Below are positions 18,141 through 27,451 of a DNA stretch of 64,000 nucleotides, in pieces. Source of the stretch: CAYJLF01 sp964371055 (GTDB lineage: Bacteria; Eisenbacteria; RBG-16-71-46; CAIMUX01); assembly GCA_964371055.1 (NCBI GenBank), contig CAYJLF010000001.1:1-64000 (forward strand). Direction: 5' to 3'. A program made the position numbers and the translations under genes. The notes beneath the pieces are model-generated. The model saw only the letters and a program-made list of their open reading frames with translations. It had not been told where the DNA came from and did no database searches. The stretch's first letter is position 1, and each line of letters begins with the position of its first letter.

Positions 18141-19538
18141 CTAGAAGGAGTCTTCCTCGCGCTGGGCGAGCGATTCGAACCGGGCGAGCTCATTGATGAA
18201 CGCCAGCTCGACGGTGCCGGTCGGCCCGTTGCGGTGCTTGCCCACGATCACTTCCGCCTTGCCCTGGGCCTCGATCTTGTTGGGCCGATAGAACGCCTCG
18301 CGAAAGACGAAGAGCACGAGGTCGGCATCCTGCTCGATCGCGCCCGACTCGCGCAGGTCGGAGAGGAGCGGCCGCTTGTCCTCCCGTTGTTCCACCGCCC
18401 GCGAGAGCTGCGAGAGGGCCACCACCGGAACGCTCAGTTCCTTGGCCAGCGCCTTGAGCGAGCGGGAGATCTGCGAGATCTCCTGCTGGCGGCTCTCCGG
18501 GTTGGCGTAGCCGCGCGCGAGCTGCAGGTAGTCGACGACGATCATGCCGAGACCGTGCTCGTTCTTGAGCCGCCGCGCCTTGGCCCGCATCTCCATCACG
18601 CTGATCGCCGGCGTGTCATCGATGAAGATCGGTGCAGAATCGAGGATGCCGGCCGCCGCGGTGATCTGGTGCCACTCGGTCGTGTTGAGGTAGCCGGTGC
18701 GCATGCGATGCGACGGCACGCGCGCCTGGGAGGAGAGGAGGCGCAGCGTGAGCTGCTCGCGGCTCATCTCCAGCGAGAAGATCCCCACCGGCACCCGCTC
18801 ATCCCGGTCGGGGTGCGTGGCGGCGTGTTCGGCGATATTGAGGGCGATCGAGGTCTTGCCCATCGAGGGGCGGCCGGCGATGATGATGAGGTCGCTGGGT
18901 TGAAAGCCCGCGGTCAGCCGGTCGAGATCGTGGAAGCCCGAGGCGACTCCGGTGACCGGCCGCTTGCGTTCGGAGATCTCCTCCAGCACGCCGATGGCAT
19001 CATGCAACAGTGACTTGAGCGGCTGGAAGCTCCGCTTCATGCGCGGGTCGTTGATCGAGAAGATCAGCTCCTCCGCCCGGTCGATCAGCTGCGCCGAGTC
19101 CTCGTTCGCTTCGTAGCCGCGCTGCGCGATCTCCGTCGAGACCTCGATCAACCGCCGCAGCGTCGCCTTCTCCAGCACCAGGTTGGCGTGATACTCGATG
19201 TTCGCGGCGGTGGGGACGGCGTCGAGCAGGCGCGCGAGGAACGCGGCGCCGCCCACCCCCTCGAGCTGCCCGCGCTTGCGCAGCTCTTCGGCCACCGTGA
19301 TCAGGTCGGCCGATTCGGCGCGGTCGTAGAGCGAGGTCATCGCCTCGTAGATCCGCCGATGCGCATCGCGGTAGAAGCAGACCGGCTCGAGGATCTCCGC
19401 CGCCCGGCCGATCGCCTCTTTCTCCAGCATCATCGCCCCGAGCACCGAAACTTCCGCGTCGACCGCCTGGGGCGGCACGCGCCCGGCGGCGGAATGGATC
19501 CGCTCGACTCCCTCCCTCTCGCCCTGGGAACCGCTCAT
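18141..19538 (-). CDS. dnaB: Replicative DNA helicase DnaB
   Basis: Hexameric 5'-3' helicase of the replication fork. The 465-residue protein starts with the helical N-terminal domain (QAVDAEVSVLGAMMLEKEAI), then a RecA-like ATPase with Walker A AGRPSMGKTS, Walker B IVVDYLQL, the SQLSRAVEQR segment, the DLRESGAIEQDAD motif and the C-terminal KHRNGPTG. Length is normal, with no intein. GGAGGAGG precedes the ATG. It is 33 nt downstream of the type-4 UDG gene and probably the last gene of the gmk-coaBC-udg-dnaB run. Confidence 0.97.
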   Translation of the reverse strand: MSGSQGEREGVERIHSAAGRVPPQAVDAEVSVLGAMMLEKEAIGRAAEILEPVCFYRDAHRRIYEAMTSLYDRAESADLITVAEELRKRGQLEGVGGAAFLARLLDAVPTAANIEYHANLVLEKATLRRLIEVSTEIAQRGYEANEDSAQLIDRAEELIFSINDPRMKRSFQPLKSLLHDAIGVLEEISERKRPVTGVASGFHDLDRLTAGFQPSDLIIIAGRPSMGKTSIALNIAEHAATHPDRDERVPVGIFSLEMSREQLTLRLLSSQARVPSHRMRTGYLNTTEWHQITAAAGILDSAPIFIDDTPAISVMEMRAKARRLKNEHGLGMIVVDYLQLARGYANPESRQQEISQISRSLKALAKELSVPVVALSQLSRAVEQREDKRPLLSDLRESGAIEQDADLVLFVFREAFYRPNKIEAQGKAEVIVGKHRNGPTGTVELAFINELARFESLAQREEDSF

Positions 19539-19571
19539 CGTGCCTCCTCCACCTTGGTAGCGCGCCGCGTG

Positions 19572-20399
19572 TCAGGCATCCAGGACCCGGCGGAGGAGTT
19601 GCACATCCTCCCAGACGACCGTCTTGAGCGACGGATTGCGGAGCAGGGCCGCCGGGTGGTAGGTCGGCAGGATGCGCCACCGACCCTGTTCGAAGAGCCG
19701 TCCGCGGAGCTTTCCGATCGGAGCCGTGCTCTCGAGCAGAAGCTGCGAGGCGAAGAGCCCGAGGGTGCAGATCACTCGGGGCTGCAGGATCTCGAGCTGG
19801 CGTTCGAGGAATCCGCGGCAGGCGGCGATCTCCTCGGGCGCGGGGTTCCGGTTCTCCGGCGGACGGCACTTCAGGACATTGCAGATGTAGACCTGATCCC
19901 GCGAGAGACCGATCGCCTCGATGATCCGGGTGAGCAACTGCCCCGCTCGGCCGACGAACGGGACTCCCTGCAGGTCCTCGTCGCGTCCGGGCGCCTCCCC
20001 GACGAAGACGAGCGATACCTCGGCCTGACCGCCGCCGAAGACGACCTTCGTCCGGGTCTCGCAGAGACCGCAGGCCCGGCAGGAGGAAGCCTCCGCCGCG
20101 AGTTCCTGCAGGCGACGCGACCAGGCGGGATCGCGGCCGGTCGCAGGCGGCGGCGGCCCCCACTCGATCCGGGCGGCGGCGCGTCCCGGAGGCGGGGCTC
20201 CACCGGAACTCTCGGATCGCGCCCGCGGCGGGGCGCCGGTCGGCTCCGCGGCACCCGCATCGATTTCCCGCACCAGCGCCCGCAGATCGCCGGCCAGCTC
20301 GGGGTCGAACCACGCCTTCACGCCGCGTCTCCGGTCCTCGTGCGCCAGTCGCGCGATGTCACCGAGGGCGTCGCGACGCGTGATGCCGTCTCCCGTCAC
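19572..20399 (-). CDS. Type-4 uracil-DNA glycosylase (4Fe-4S)
   Basis: Removes uracil from DNA. The 275-residue protein has a 100-residue low-complexity N-terminal extension, then the catalytic domain: iron-sulfur ligands C107 and C110 with C194 and C211 (spacing 16), the active-site GEAPGRDEDLQGVPFVGRAG motif region, NVLKCRPPENRNP, and HPAALLRNP near the end. The extension resembles that fused to family-4 UDGs annotated as phage SPO1 DNA polymerase-related. The start is a GTG that overlaps the coaBC stop by four bases (GTGA), with GAGGAGG upstream. Confidence 0.94.
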   Translation of the reverse strand: MTGDGITRRDALGDIARLAHEDRRRGVKAWFDPELAGDLRALVREIDAGAAEPTGAPPRARSESSGGAPPPGRAAARIEWGPPPPATGRDPAWSRRLQELAAEASSCRACGLCETRTKVVFGGGQAEVSLVFVGEAPGRDEDLQGVPFVGRAGQLLTRIIEAIGLSRDQVYICNVLKCRPPENRNPAPEEIAACRGFLERQLEILQPRVICTLGLFASQLLLESTAPIGKLRGRLFEQGRWRILPTYHPAALLRNPSLKTVVWEDVQLLRRVLDA

Positions 20400-21766
20400 G
20401 TGCGGCTCCTCCTCACCCGGACGCGCCGCTCGTCGCCGGCTGTCCGGTCTCCTCCGCGGGTCATGGAACGCAGCAGCCCTTCGGCTCGCTCGAGGATCCG
20501 CCGCGCCACCTCGTACTTCGGGAGGACCGGCAGTGCCTCCACCGATCCGTCGCGCGAGAGGAAGGTCACCTCGTTGGTCAGCCCACCGAACTCCGACCCC
20601 GGGCGGGTCGGGTTGTTCAGCACCAGGAGGTCGACCCCCTTGGCCTCCAGCTTGCGGCGCGCCGCCGCGAGTTCGCGCGCGGTCTCGAGGGCGAATCCGA
20701 CCGTCACGCGCCCGCTCCGCCGTCCGCGGAGGGAGGCCAGGATGTCCTCGGTCGGGACCAGATCGAGCACGAGCTTCGGCTGGCGCCCGGGGATTTTGCC
20801 CGGAGCCGGACGCGCGGCCCGGTAGTCGGCCACAGCCGCGGCCATCACGAGAACCTGGTGGTCCGCGTGGAGGCTTTGCACCTCGCGCGCCATTTCGGCC
20901 GCGCTCCGCACCCAGACCACGGTCACCCCTTTCGGGGGAGACAGCGACGTCACCCCCGAAACGAGGGTCACGCGATATCCGCGATCACGCGCGGCCTCGG
21001 CCACGGCATAGCCCATCCGCCCGCTGGAGCGGTTCGTCACCGAACGTACCGGATCGAGATCCTCCTCCGTCCGCCCCGCGGTCACGAGGAGCGCAAGGCC
21101 GCGTCCCTCGGCGCCGAGCCGGTTCTGCACCGCCGCGACGATCTCGTCGGGATCGGCCATGCGGCCGGTCCCCATCTCCCCGCACGCGAGATCGCCGGTG
21201 CCGGGCCAGACGAAGAGGAATCCACGCTCGCGGAGAAGCTTGACGTTCGCCTGCACGGCGGCGCTCTCCCACATCCGGGTGTTCATTGCCGGCGCGAAGA
21301 GGACCGGGACGGACGAAGCCATGATCGCCGTGGAGAGAGCGTCGTCGGCGATGCCGGCCGCGACCTTGCCAAGGATGTTGCCGGTCGCCGGAGCGACGAT
21401 GATGAGGTCCGACTCGCGGCTCGCCTGGATATGGCGGATGGCGCCGGCCGGCGATGCGGTCGGCGATGCGGCCGTCCCCGGCCCGTCTGCCTGTTCGGTG
21501 CCGCCCGTGGGAGCGGACAGACCCCAGGCCGGGTCCGGGCCGGTGTTCCCCGCCGGGAACATCTCGGTGGTCACCGGGCGGCCGCTCAGCGTGGCAAGGG
21601 TGACCGGTGTGATGAACTCAGCGCCGTGGCGGGTCAGGATGCACTCCACCTCGACCCCGGCTTTCGTGAGCAGGCGGATGATCTCCGCCGCCTTGTAGGC
21701 CGCGATCGAGCCGGTCACACCCAGCGTCACCCGCCGCGGCCGGGACCGCGTTCCCTCTTCAGTCAT
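20396..21766 (-). CDS. coaBC: Bifunctional PPC decarboxylase / PPC synthetase (CoaBC)
   Basis: Makes 4'-phosphopantetheine from 4'-phosphopantothenate and cysteine for coenzyme A. The 456-residue fusion has an FMN-binding CoaC half (GVTGSIAAYKA, APAMNTRMWE, the cysteine loop GDLACGEMGTGRM) and a CoaB half (LVTAGRTEEDLDPVRSVTNRSSGRMG, AAAVADYR, VLNNP). An insertion of about 33 residues rich in G, P, T and A sits between SGRPVTTEMF and HIQASRESD and looks like a flexible loop. The ATG at 21766 has GGGAGGGG five bases upstream. The rpoZ gene often found between gmk and coaBC is absent; only 26 nt separate them. Confidence 0.95.
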   Translation of the reverse strand: MTEEGTRSRPRRVTLGVTGSIAAYKAAEIIRLLTKAGVEVECILTRHGAEFITPVTLATLSGRPVTTEMFPAGNTGPDPAWGLSAPTGGTEQADGPGTAASPTASPAGAIRHIQASRESDLIIVAPATGNILGKVAAGIADDALSTAIMASSVPVLFAPAMNTRMWESAAVQANVKLLRERGFLFVWPGTGDLACGEMGTGRMADPDEIVAAVQNRLGAEGRGLALLVTAGRTEEDLDPVRSVTNRSSGRMGYAVAEAARDRGYRVTLVSGVTSLSPPKGVTVVWVRSAAEMAREVQSLHADHQVLVMAAAVADYRAARPAPGKIPGRQPKLVLDLVPTEDILASLRGRRSGRVTVGFALETARELAAARRKLEAKGVDLLVLNNPTRPGSEFGGLTNEVTFLSRDGSVEALPVLPKYEVARRILERAEGLLRSMTRGGDRTAGDERRVRVRRSRT

Positions 21767-21792
21767 CGCATCCCCTCCCTTTGCGCGGGCGC

Positions 21793-22431
21793 TCACGGCA
21801 ACTCCCCGGAGGACGGCCAGCTCCAACCCGGAGGGATGCGGCGGCGGGTGCGCAGCCGTTCTCCGCGCACGACGGTGACGAGATCGGCCACCGCGTCCTC
21901 CAGCCGGTCGTTGATGACGACCGCATCGTACTCAGGCAGTCGACCGATCTCTCCGCTGGCCGTGCGAAGCCGGCGTTCGATCTCCTCGGCTGCGTCCGTG
22001 CCGCGTCCTCGCAGACGCGCCGCCAGCACCGCCATCGACGGAGGGAGCACGAAAATCAGGAGCGCGCCCGGATAGGCCGCCCGAAGCTGGATTCCTCCCT
22101 GCACGTCGATGTTGAGGACAACCGACCGCCCCGCCCGCAGTCGATCATCCAGCCAGGCGCGCGGAGTTCCGTAAAGTTGTCCGTGGACCTCCGCCCATTC
22201 GGCAAATCCCCCCGCTTCCCGGACCGCATGGAACTGCTCGCGGGACCAGAAGAAGTAGGCGGTGCCGTCTTCCTCGGCGCCGCGCCGGGCGCGCGTCGTG
22301 GCTGAGACCGAGAGACTGAGGAACGGTAACGAGGCGCAAAGCTCGCGGCAGAGGACCGTCTTTCCGGCGCCCGACGGGCCCGAGACGACGATGGGAAACG
22401 CCGGTTCCGCGAGTCGGTATGCAGGATCCAT
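21793..22431 (-). CDS. gmk: Guanylate kinase
   Basis: Phosphorylates GMP to GDP. The 212-residue protein has the P-loop VSGPSGAGKTVL at the N-terminus, the GMP-binding stretch SVSATTRARRGAEEDGTAYFF, and NIDVQGG. The C-terminal tail after VINDRLEDAVADLV is slightly longer than usual. The ribosome site is weak: only CCAGG directly precedes the ATG. It follows yicC on the same strand after a 220-nt gap in which I see no gene (no remA or rpoZ). Confidence 0.95.
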   Translation of the reverse strand: MDPAYRLAEPAFPIVVSGPSGAGKTVLCRELCASLPFLSLSVSATTRARRGAEEDGTAYFFWSREQFHAVREAGGFAEWAEVHGQLYGTPRAWLDDRLRAGRSVVLNIDVQGGIQLRAAYPGALLIFVLPPSMAVLAARLRGRGTDAAEEIERRLRTASGEIGRLPEYDAVVINDRLEDAVADLVTVVRGERLRTRRRIPPGWSWPSSGELP

Positions 22432-22651
22432 CCTGGAGGCCCCCGTGATTCAGCACCCAGCCGGGACACGACGGCCCCCGACGGGGGGGCCGATGCGAGG
22501 AGACTGCCGGGCGCGCGGCGGAGGCAAGTGTAGCCGACCGGAGGCCCGTCGGATCGGGATTCTTCTTCGGTCGCGCCCCGATCACGACGCGACTCGAGTC
22601 ACGGGACGGAATCGGATCGCGTTCGCGAACCGGACCGCCCCGCCGGCACGG

Positions 22652-23530
22652 TTATTCGAAGTTCTGAACCTGCTCGCGGATTTTTTCGATCTCCTCCTTC
22701 AAGGCGATGACTTCCCGCGCGATGCCAATGTCCTGAGCCTTGCTCCCGATGGTGTTGGCCTCGCGGTTCATCTCCTGGAGCAGAAAATTGAGCTTGCGTC
22801 CCGCGGGCTCGGGGGCGGCGACGAGTTCGCGGAACATGTCGAGGTGCGATCGCAGACGAACGCATTCCTCGGTGCAGTCGGTCCGATCCGCGAAGAGGAC
22901 GATCTCGGTCTCGACCCGCCCGCGGTTGTACTCGAGATCGGAAGCCGCTTCGGTCAGCCGGTCGGTCAGCCTCGTCCGCAACGCCGCGACCATGTCGGGC
23001 ACCCGCGCCTCGACCCGATCCAGCGCGATCCCCATCTGGGTCAATCGCGCGAGCAGGTCGCGGGCCAGGGTCTCCCCCTCCCGGCGTTTCATCGAGAGAA
23101 TGTCATCGATGGCGAGATCCAGCGCCGGCGCGAGCAGATCCCACCCCTCGGCCTCCGTCAGCTCCGGGCGCTCCCACGCGAGAAGATCGGGGAGATTGAG
23201 AAAGGCCGTGAGATCGATCTGCCCCGCGAGGCCGTACCTCGACTGCAGCTCGGCCAGCACCTCCTGGTACCGGCGGGCGACCTCGTGGTTGAGCCCGACC
23301 CGCGCGGGGCTGCTCTCGTCACCCTCGAGCGACACCGCGACGCTGACTTTTCCCCTGGACAGGCGGGATCCCATCCGTTCGCGCATGCGACCTTCGAGGA
23401 GCGCCATCGATTTGGGCAGGCGGATCGAGATTTCGCTGAACCGATGGTTCACGGAGCGGATTTCGACTTCCAGCTTTCCCCTCTCCGTCCGCACCTCTCC
23501 CCGCCCGAAGCCGGTCATGCTGAGTAGCAT
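22652..23530 (-). CDS. yicC: YicC-family endoribonuclease
   Basis: A 292-residue protein of the YicC/YloC family, endoribonucleases related to RNA turnover. The start MLLSMTGFGRGE is the family N-terminus and has GGAGGTG seven bases upstream; an ATG 33 codons earlier would add an arginine-rich extension and is rejected. The conserved C-terminal DUF1732 segment is visible as GRKLNFLLQEMNREANTIGSK and AREVIALKEEIEKIREQVQN. The yicC-gmk order is widely conserved, which supports both calls. Confidence 0.95.
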   Translation of the reverse strand: MLLSMTGFGRGEVRTERGKLEVEIRSVNHRFSEISIRLPKSMALLEGRMRERMGSRLSRGKVSVAVSLEGDESSPARVGLNHEVARRYQEVLAELQSRYGLAGQIDLTAFLNLPDLLAWERPELTEAEGWDLLAPALDLAIDDILSMKRREGETLARDLLARLTQMGIALDRVEARVPDMVAALRTRLTDRLTEAASDLEYNRGRVETEIVLFADRTDCTEECVRLRSHLDMFRELVAAPEPAGRKLNFLLQEMNREANTIGSKAQDIGIAREVIALKEEIEKIREQVQNFE

Positions 23531-23592
23531 TGGTCCACCTCCGTGCGGGGAGACGGTACACCGGACGCGGGAAAGGGTCAATCGTGCGGCGA

Positions 23593-23624
23593 ACCGCGCC
23601 GGAGGCGGTGTGCTCCGGCGCGGT
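23593..23624 (-). terminator. Hairpin terminator candidate after the 23.7 kb TPR gene
   Basis: A perfect 12-bp stem ACCGCGCCGGAG/CTCCGGCGCGGT with an 8-nt loop lies 39 nt past the stop of the TPR gene and just before yicC. Read on the minus strand it is followed by TTCGCC, so the U-tract is poor; it may act as an intrinsic terminator or as an mRNA stabiliser. Confidence 0.5.
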
Positions 23625-23662
23625 GCCAAGGAGGTCGTCCAATCGAGGGATCGGGTGCCGTT

Positions 23663-24766
23663 TCAGCGTGACGCGGTCTCCGCCAGGTGGCGCACCGCCC
23701 GGCGTACGTCCTCGTGCCCCGCGAAGTCCCAGCCCGGAAGGGCCTCGAGCGCGGCCCGAAGCAGCTTCGACTCCCGGGACGCCGGGTCGAGGGTCGAATC
23801 GAGTCCGTCCAGGACCAGGAGGCCGGCCCCGGCATCAGAGGCCGGATCGGATCGCTGCGCCAGTTCGAGACAGCGTCGCGCGCAGGCGATCTCCCCCAGG
23901 CCGAGGAAGGCGAAACCAAGGTCGCGATGGACCGCCGCCAGCCACTCCGGTCGATCCACGGTGATGGTCCCCTGGTGGAGGACCTCGATCGCCTCGGCCA
24001 GCCGGCCGCTCCGCGCGAGGACTCCCGCCAGTTCCGTCACGGCCGGACCGTACTTCAGGCTGAGGCCGCGCGACCGGCGCCAATGCTCTTCCTCCTTGTC
24101 CGCCTCGCCGAACTCCCCGAAGAGCCGACCCAGGCACGCCTGGAGTTCCGCCGTGTCGCATCCCGCAAGCTGGGCTTCCCTGACCTCCTTGCGCGCCTTC
24201 TTTTCGTCGCCTCCCTGCAACAGCCGATCCGCCCACGCGAGGTGGAGGGCGGGATCCTCGAAACAACGGTCGACTCCCGCGCGCAGGACCTCGGTGCTCT
24301 CCGCTCGACGCGGATTTCCTTCCGGGGCCGCGTCAAGAAGACGCGCCAGCGCCAGATAGGCTCGCGGGTTCTTGCGGTCCGCCTCGAGCGCGCGCCGACA
24401 GAGGGCCTCGGCTTCCTCCAGACGGCCCCGGCGAGAGCTGACATCCGCGAAGAGCAGGAGTCCGTCGGAGGTCTCCTTCTTCTCCCGCACGAAGGCCTCG
24501 ATCGCCGTGTTCGCCTCACCCTCACGACCCTCCTCCAGAGCAAGATAGGCAGTCGCGAAGGAGACAAGATATCGGGGCGCATCGCCTCCGATGAAGGCCT
24601 GCGCCCTGGCCTGGCGCTGGCCGGCATCGTCGATGGGGACGAGCCGCGCGAGGGCGTCTTCCTCCTTCGGTCCGGCCAGCGCGGAAGAGAAGAGGACGAG
24701 CGCCGCGACGAGTCCGGTCGAGAGCAACCATCCGATCCGCGGCGAGTACAGACGAGCGTGACGCAT
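23663..24766 (-). CDS. Exported TPR protein
   Basis: A 367-residue protein with a signal peptide (WLLSTGLVAALVLFSSALA) and a helical body made of tetratricopeptide-like repeats, for instance GRLEEAEALCRRALEADRKNPRAYLALARLL as one unit and GRLAEAIEVLHQG as another. TPR proteins act as assembly scaffolds; this one should be periplasmic. GAGGAGG precedes the ATG. It lies 185 nt downstream of a second exported TPR gene that ends the membrane cluster, and the two proteins share a similar repeat style, suggesting they serve the same complex or are old duplicates. Confidence 0.82.
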   Translation of the reverse strand: MRHARLYSPRIGWLLSTGLVAALVLFSSALAGPKEEDALARLVPIDDAGQRQARAQAFIGGDAPRYLVSFATAYLALEEGREGEANTAIEAFVREKKETSDGLLLFADVSSRRGRLEEAEALCRRALEADRKNPRAYLALARLLDAAPEGNPRRAESTEVLRAGVDRCFEDPALHLAWADRLLQGGDEKKARKEVREAQLAGCDTAELQACLGRLFGEFGEADKEEEHWRRSRGLSLKYGPAVTELAGVLARSGRLAEAIEVLHQGTITVDRPEWLAAVHRDLGFAFLGLGEIACARRCLELAQRSDPASDAGAGLLVLDGLDSTLDPASRESKLLRAALEALPGWDFAGHEDVRRAVRHLAETASR

Positions 24767-24951
24767 GGAAGACCTCCTCGTGGATCCGGTAGCGCGCGCC
24801 CCACATGCGGGCCGGCTTCGATCCGCGGCCCATAGCGAGCGTACGGAGGAAGGTCACTGCGGTTGCGTGGAGACCGGCGGAATCAGGACGACGAGGTGAC
24901 GAGCGCAAACGGGGTGTTGAGGGACTCAGCGTCCGGTTCCGGCGTGAATCC

Positions 24952-25920
24952 TTACTTGCTCATCGGGTCCCGGCGCAGGATGGGTGACTCTCCGCGCTCG
25001 CGCATCCCCTGCAGCCGCGTCCGGACCTGCGCCGCCGAGCCGAAAGTCCAACCCTTCAGCACCCTTGCAGCCACATCTCCCGCGCGAGAGAGCCAGGTGC
25101 GCGCCTCCGGTCCTCCGGACCCTGGAGGGAGATCCAGAATCGCGCGGGTGAGCGTCGCATCGCCATGCTGCCAGGCCTCCGCGAACGACGCGCGGGCCTC
25201 AAGCGTGTCGCCGAGGAGCAGGAGAGCACACCCGAGCTCACAGTGGACCGTCGCATACTCGGCGGGCGTATCGACCCGCGGCGCGAGCCGGAAGAGCAGA
25301 GCCACGGCATCGCCGAGCCGATCGTGGCGTCCGTAGAGGTGGGCCAGCTCCCGCGCCGGCGGCACGATGGAGCCCTGCCGGCGGGACAGCTCCTCCAGAG
25401 CGGCCCCCGCCCGGGTCGTGTCACCCCGCGCCAGGTGCATCGCCGCCTGTCGGGCGTAAAGGAGCGCTTCGTCCGGGGCACGCTCCAGGGTGCGGCGCAG
25501 GATCCCGGCCGCGAGATCTCCCCGCCGCCGGCGCTCCCACTCGTCGGCCAGGAGGAGCGCGCCCGGAACCGGATCGACGGCGGTCGCCAGGTAGTGCGCG
25601 AAGTGGACTTCGGCCGAGTCGGCCGCTCCCCTCCCGAGCGCGAGGTAGGCGTCACAGATCCGGGCGATCGCGGGGGGCGGCCCGCCCGCGCGCAGCGCCC
25701 GCGCCCCCTCCGTTCGAGCGCCGCTCTGGTCCAGGCGGCGCAACTCCTCGAGCTGATCATTCCAGGTCGCTTCGGCCGCGCCGGGAGCCGCGACGCCGGG
25801 TTCTCCGGCCGACGGCTCCGGGGAAACGATCAAGATCCCGAGCAGGATCGGCAGGGCAAGAGTAAAGGATCGGACCCCGGGCCGATGGACACCCGGCCGG
25901 CGCGGGGCGGAAACGATCAT
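24952..25920 (-). CDS. Exported TPR protein of the membrane cluster
   Basis: A 322-residue protein: a signal anchor or signal peptide (SFTLALPILLGILIVSPEPSAG), then helical repeats such as GDLAAGILRRTLERAPDEALLYARQAAMHLARGD and LGDTLEARASFAEAWQHGD that fit TPR units. Its start codon overlaps the stop of the six-TM protein gene by four bases (ATGA), so it belongs to the overlapping cluster 29448-24952. It would sit in the periplasm, next to the extracytoplasmic domains of its partners. No enzyme motif is visible. Confidence 0.82.
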   Translation of the reverse strand: MIVSAPRRPGVHRPGVRSFTLALPILLGILIVSPEPSAGEPGVAAPGAAEATWNDQLEELRRLDQSGARTEGARALRAGGPPPAIARICDAYLALGRGAADSAEVHFAHYLATAVDPVPGALLLADEWERRRRGDLAAGILRRTLERAPDEALLYARQAAMHLARGDTTRAGAALEELSRRQGSIVPPARELAHLYGRHDRLGDAVALLFRLAPRVDTPAEYATVHCELGCALLLLGDTLEARASFAEAWQHGDATLTRAILDLPPGSGGPEARTWLSRAGDVAARVLKGWTFGSAAQVRTRLQGMRERGESPILRRDPMSK

Positions 25921-26600
25921 CGGATCAGCCCGAGCCAGTCGCCCAGCAGGAAGTCGACCCGCCCGATCAGGAGGGACATCCGGCTCATGACGGTGTAACC
26001 GAACGACGCGCCGAAGGTCACCATGAGGAAGAAGACACCGATCCGCGCCAGTCCGCCGGCGGTCTTCCTGTGCTCGAGGGAGAAGAAGAAGTAGATCAGA
26101 CCGGTGAAGGTCCCGACGAAGATGAAGAGCCCGTTCCAGTCGATGCGGAAGGGGAGCGAGAGACCGAAGAACGAACCTCTCCCCTCCGTGACCAGGGGCA
26201 CGAGCGTCGCCTGGATCTGCTCCATCGCGTTACTCTGCAGGTAGGTGATGAAGTAGAGGCCGGCGGTCGATCCGACGATGAAGGCGAGGGGCCACCGGGA
26301 GATCCAGCCCACTTTCGGCAGGAGACGCATGAGCATCATGACGCCGAGGATCCCCGCGACGAGGTAGAGCCACCGTCCATCCGGCGCACTCCCCGCCGCC
26401 ACGTCGCGCCCGGCATCGCGCAGGTTCAGCACCAGCTTGGGCCAGATATTCTGCCAGAAGAGGCTGACAAACCAGTAGCCGGCCGAGACGCCGACGAAGA
26501 TCGCCTCGCAGAGCTTGTAGACCGGGTTGTCCCGGTAGAGGAAGGAGACGATCCCCAGCGTGAGGAAGGCGCTGAGCCAGATGCCGAAGTCGAGGCTCAC
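25917..26600 (-). CDS. Six-TM membrane protein of unknown function (cluster member)
   Basis: A 227-residue integral membrane protein with about six TM helices, starting MSLDFGIWLSAFLTLGIVSF. A notable loop is YRDNPVYKLCEAIFVGVSAGYW after the first helix. The start is a GTG that overlaps the stop of the preceding gene by four bases; the long open frame further upstream is out of context. I do not recognise a transporter family. Both ends overlap neighbours, so its stoichiometry is probably tied to theirs. Confidence 0.82.
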   Translation of the reverse strand: MSLDFGIWLSAFLTLGIVSFLYRDNPVYKLCEAIFVGVSAGYWFVSLFWQNIWPKLVLNLRDAGRDVAAGSAPDGRWLYLVAGILGVMMLMRLLPKVGWISRWPLAFIVGSTAGLYFITYLQSNAMEQIQATLVPLVTEGRGSFFGLSLPFRIDWNGLFIFVGTFTGLIYFFFSLEHRKTAGGLARIGVFFLMVTFGASFGYTVMSRMSLLIGRVDFLLGDWLGLIR

Positions 26601-27451
26601 CGCGATCCCCCCGACCCGCGCTGCCGGCGCCGGTTCCAGAAGAAGGCGACGTTTCCCGCCAGCACGAAGAGAACCACCACGACATGGGCGAACGACTGCG
26701 ACAGCATGAAGTTCGTTCCTTTGCCGCGCAGCCCGGTGATCTCCTCGTACTCGGCCGCCCCCTTCATTCCACCCAGGACGCCGACCATCTGCCGGGGGAA
26801 GTAGGGATAGATCTGCGGCGCCTGCACCGCGGTGGAACCGGAGCCGATCGTCGCCCCGAAGCGATCCCCCGCGAACTGCACCCACTCGACCGTGCCGGGA
26901 TAGCCGGCGGAGATGTTGAAGATGAAAGCGATCGAGGAGAAATCCCGCACTCCTTCCATGATCGGAAACTCCGCGACCGGCCGGCCGCGATAGTCCCGCG
27001 GAAAGACCGCCGGGATGCTCGAGCCCATCCGCTGGATCACGACCTCGTTGCCGGCCTGGTAGCCGAGATTGACCCAGTCGATGCCGTACTGCGGATTCCG
27101 CGCCGCCACGCGCGGGTCCTGCAACGCATCCGCCAGAGCCAGGTCAGCCTGCTGCGGCCCCTGCGGCCAGAGACCCACGACGATGACGCGCAGGCCGCGC
27201 GCCATCGCCTGGCGAAGGAACGTGACGGCCATCGGCTGGATCTCAGCGGCCGAGCCGGGGTCGAAGTCGCAGGCCAGAAGAACCTTCGAACCCTCCGGGA
27301 GGGCCTCCACCGCCTCGTAGATGCCGCGGCACTCCGGCGTGATCAGGATCGGTTGATCGACGCGCAGGAAGAGCGGCACCGAGACCGCCATCGCCACGAC
27401 GACGAAGATCCAGCGCCGGTCCAGGGTCAGCATCCGGTCGAGGAGGCTCAT
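26597..27451 (-). CDS. Two-TM protein with a large extracytoplasmic alpha/beta domain (cluster member)
   Basis: A 284-residue protein. One TM at the N-terminus (WIFVVVAMAVSVPLFL) and one at the C-terminus (FAHVVVVLFVLAGNVAFFW) bracket a soluble domain of about 210 residues. That domain begins ITPECRGIYEAVEALPEGSKVLLACDFDPGS and continues with alternating strands and helices (LRVIVVGLWPQGPQ), suggesting a Rossmann-like fold; no catalytic signature is clear. It overlaps both neighbours (ATGA with the upstream six-TM gene, GTGA with the downstream one). Confidence 0.8.
   Translation of the reverse strand: MSLLDRMLTLDRRWIFVVVAMAVSVPLFLRVDQPILITPECRGIYEAVEALPEGSKVLLACDFDPGSAAEIQPMAVTFLRQAMARGLRVIVVGLWPQGPQQADLALADALQDPRVAARNPQYGIDWVNLGYQAGNEVVIQRMGSSIPAVFPRDYRGRPVAEFPIMEGVRDFSSIAFIFNISAGYPGTVEWVQFAGDRFGATIGSGSTAVQAPQIYPYFPRQMVGVLGGMKGAAEYEEITGLRGKGTNFMLSQSFAHVVVVLFVLAGNVAFFWNRRRQRGSGGSR

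Noticed and set aside
22599..22865. Small minus-strand frame near yicC-gmk considered as remA or rpoZ
   Set aside because: It overlaps the yicC 3' end in another frame and shows none of the motifs of either family.
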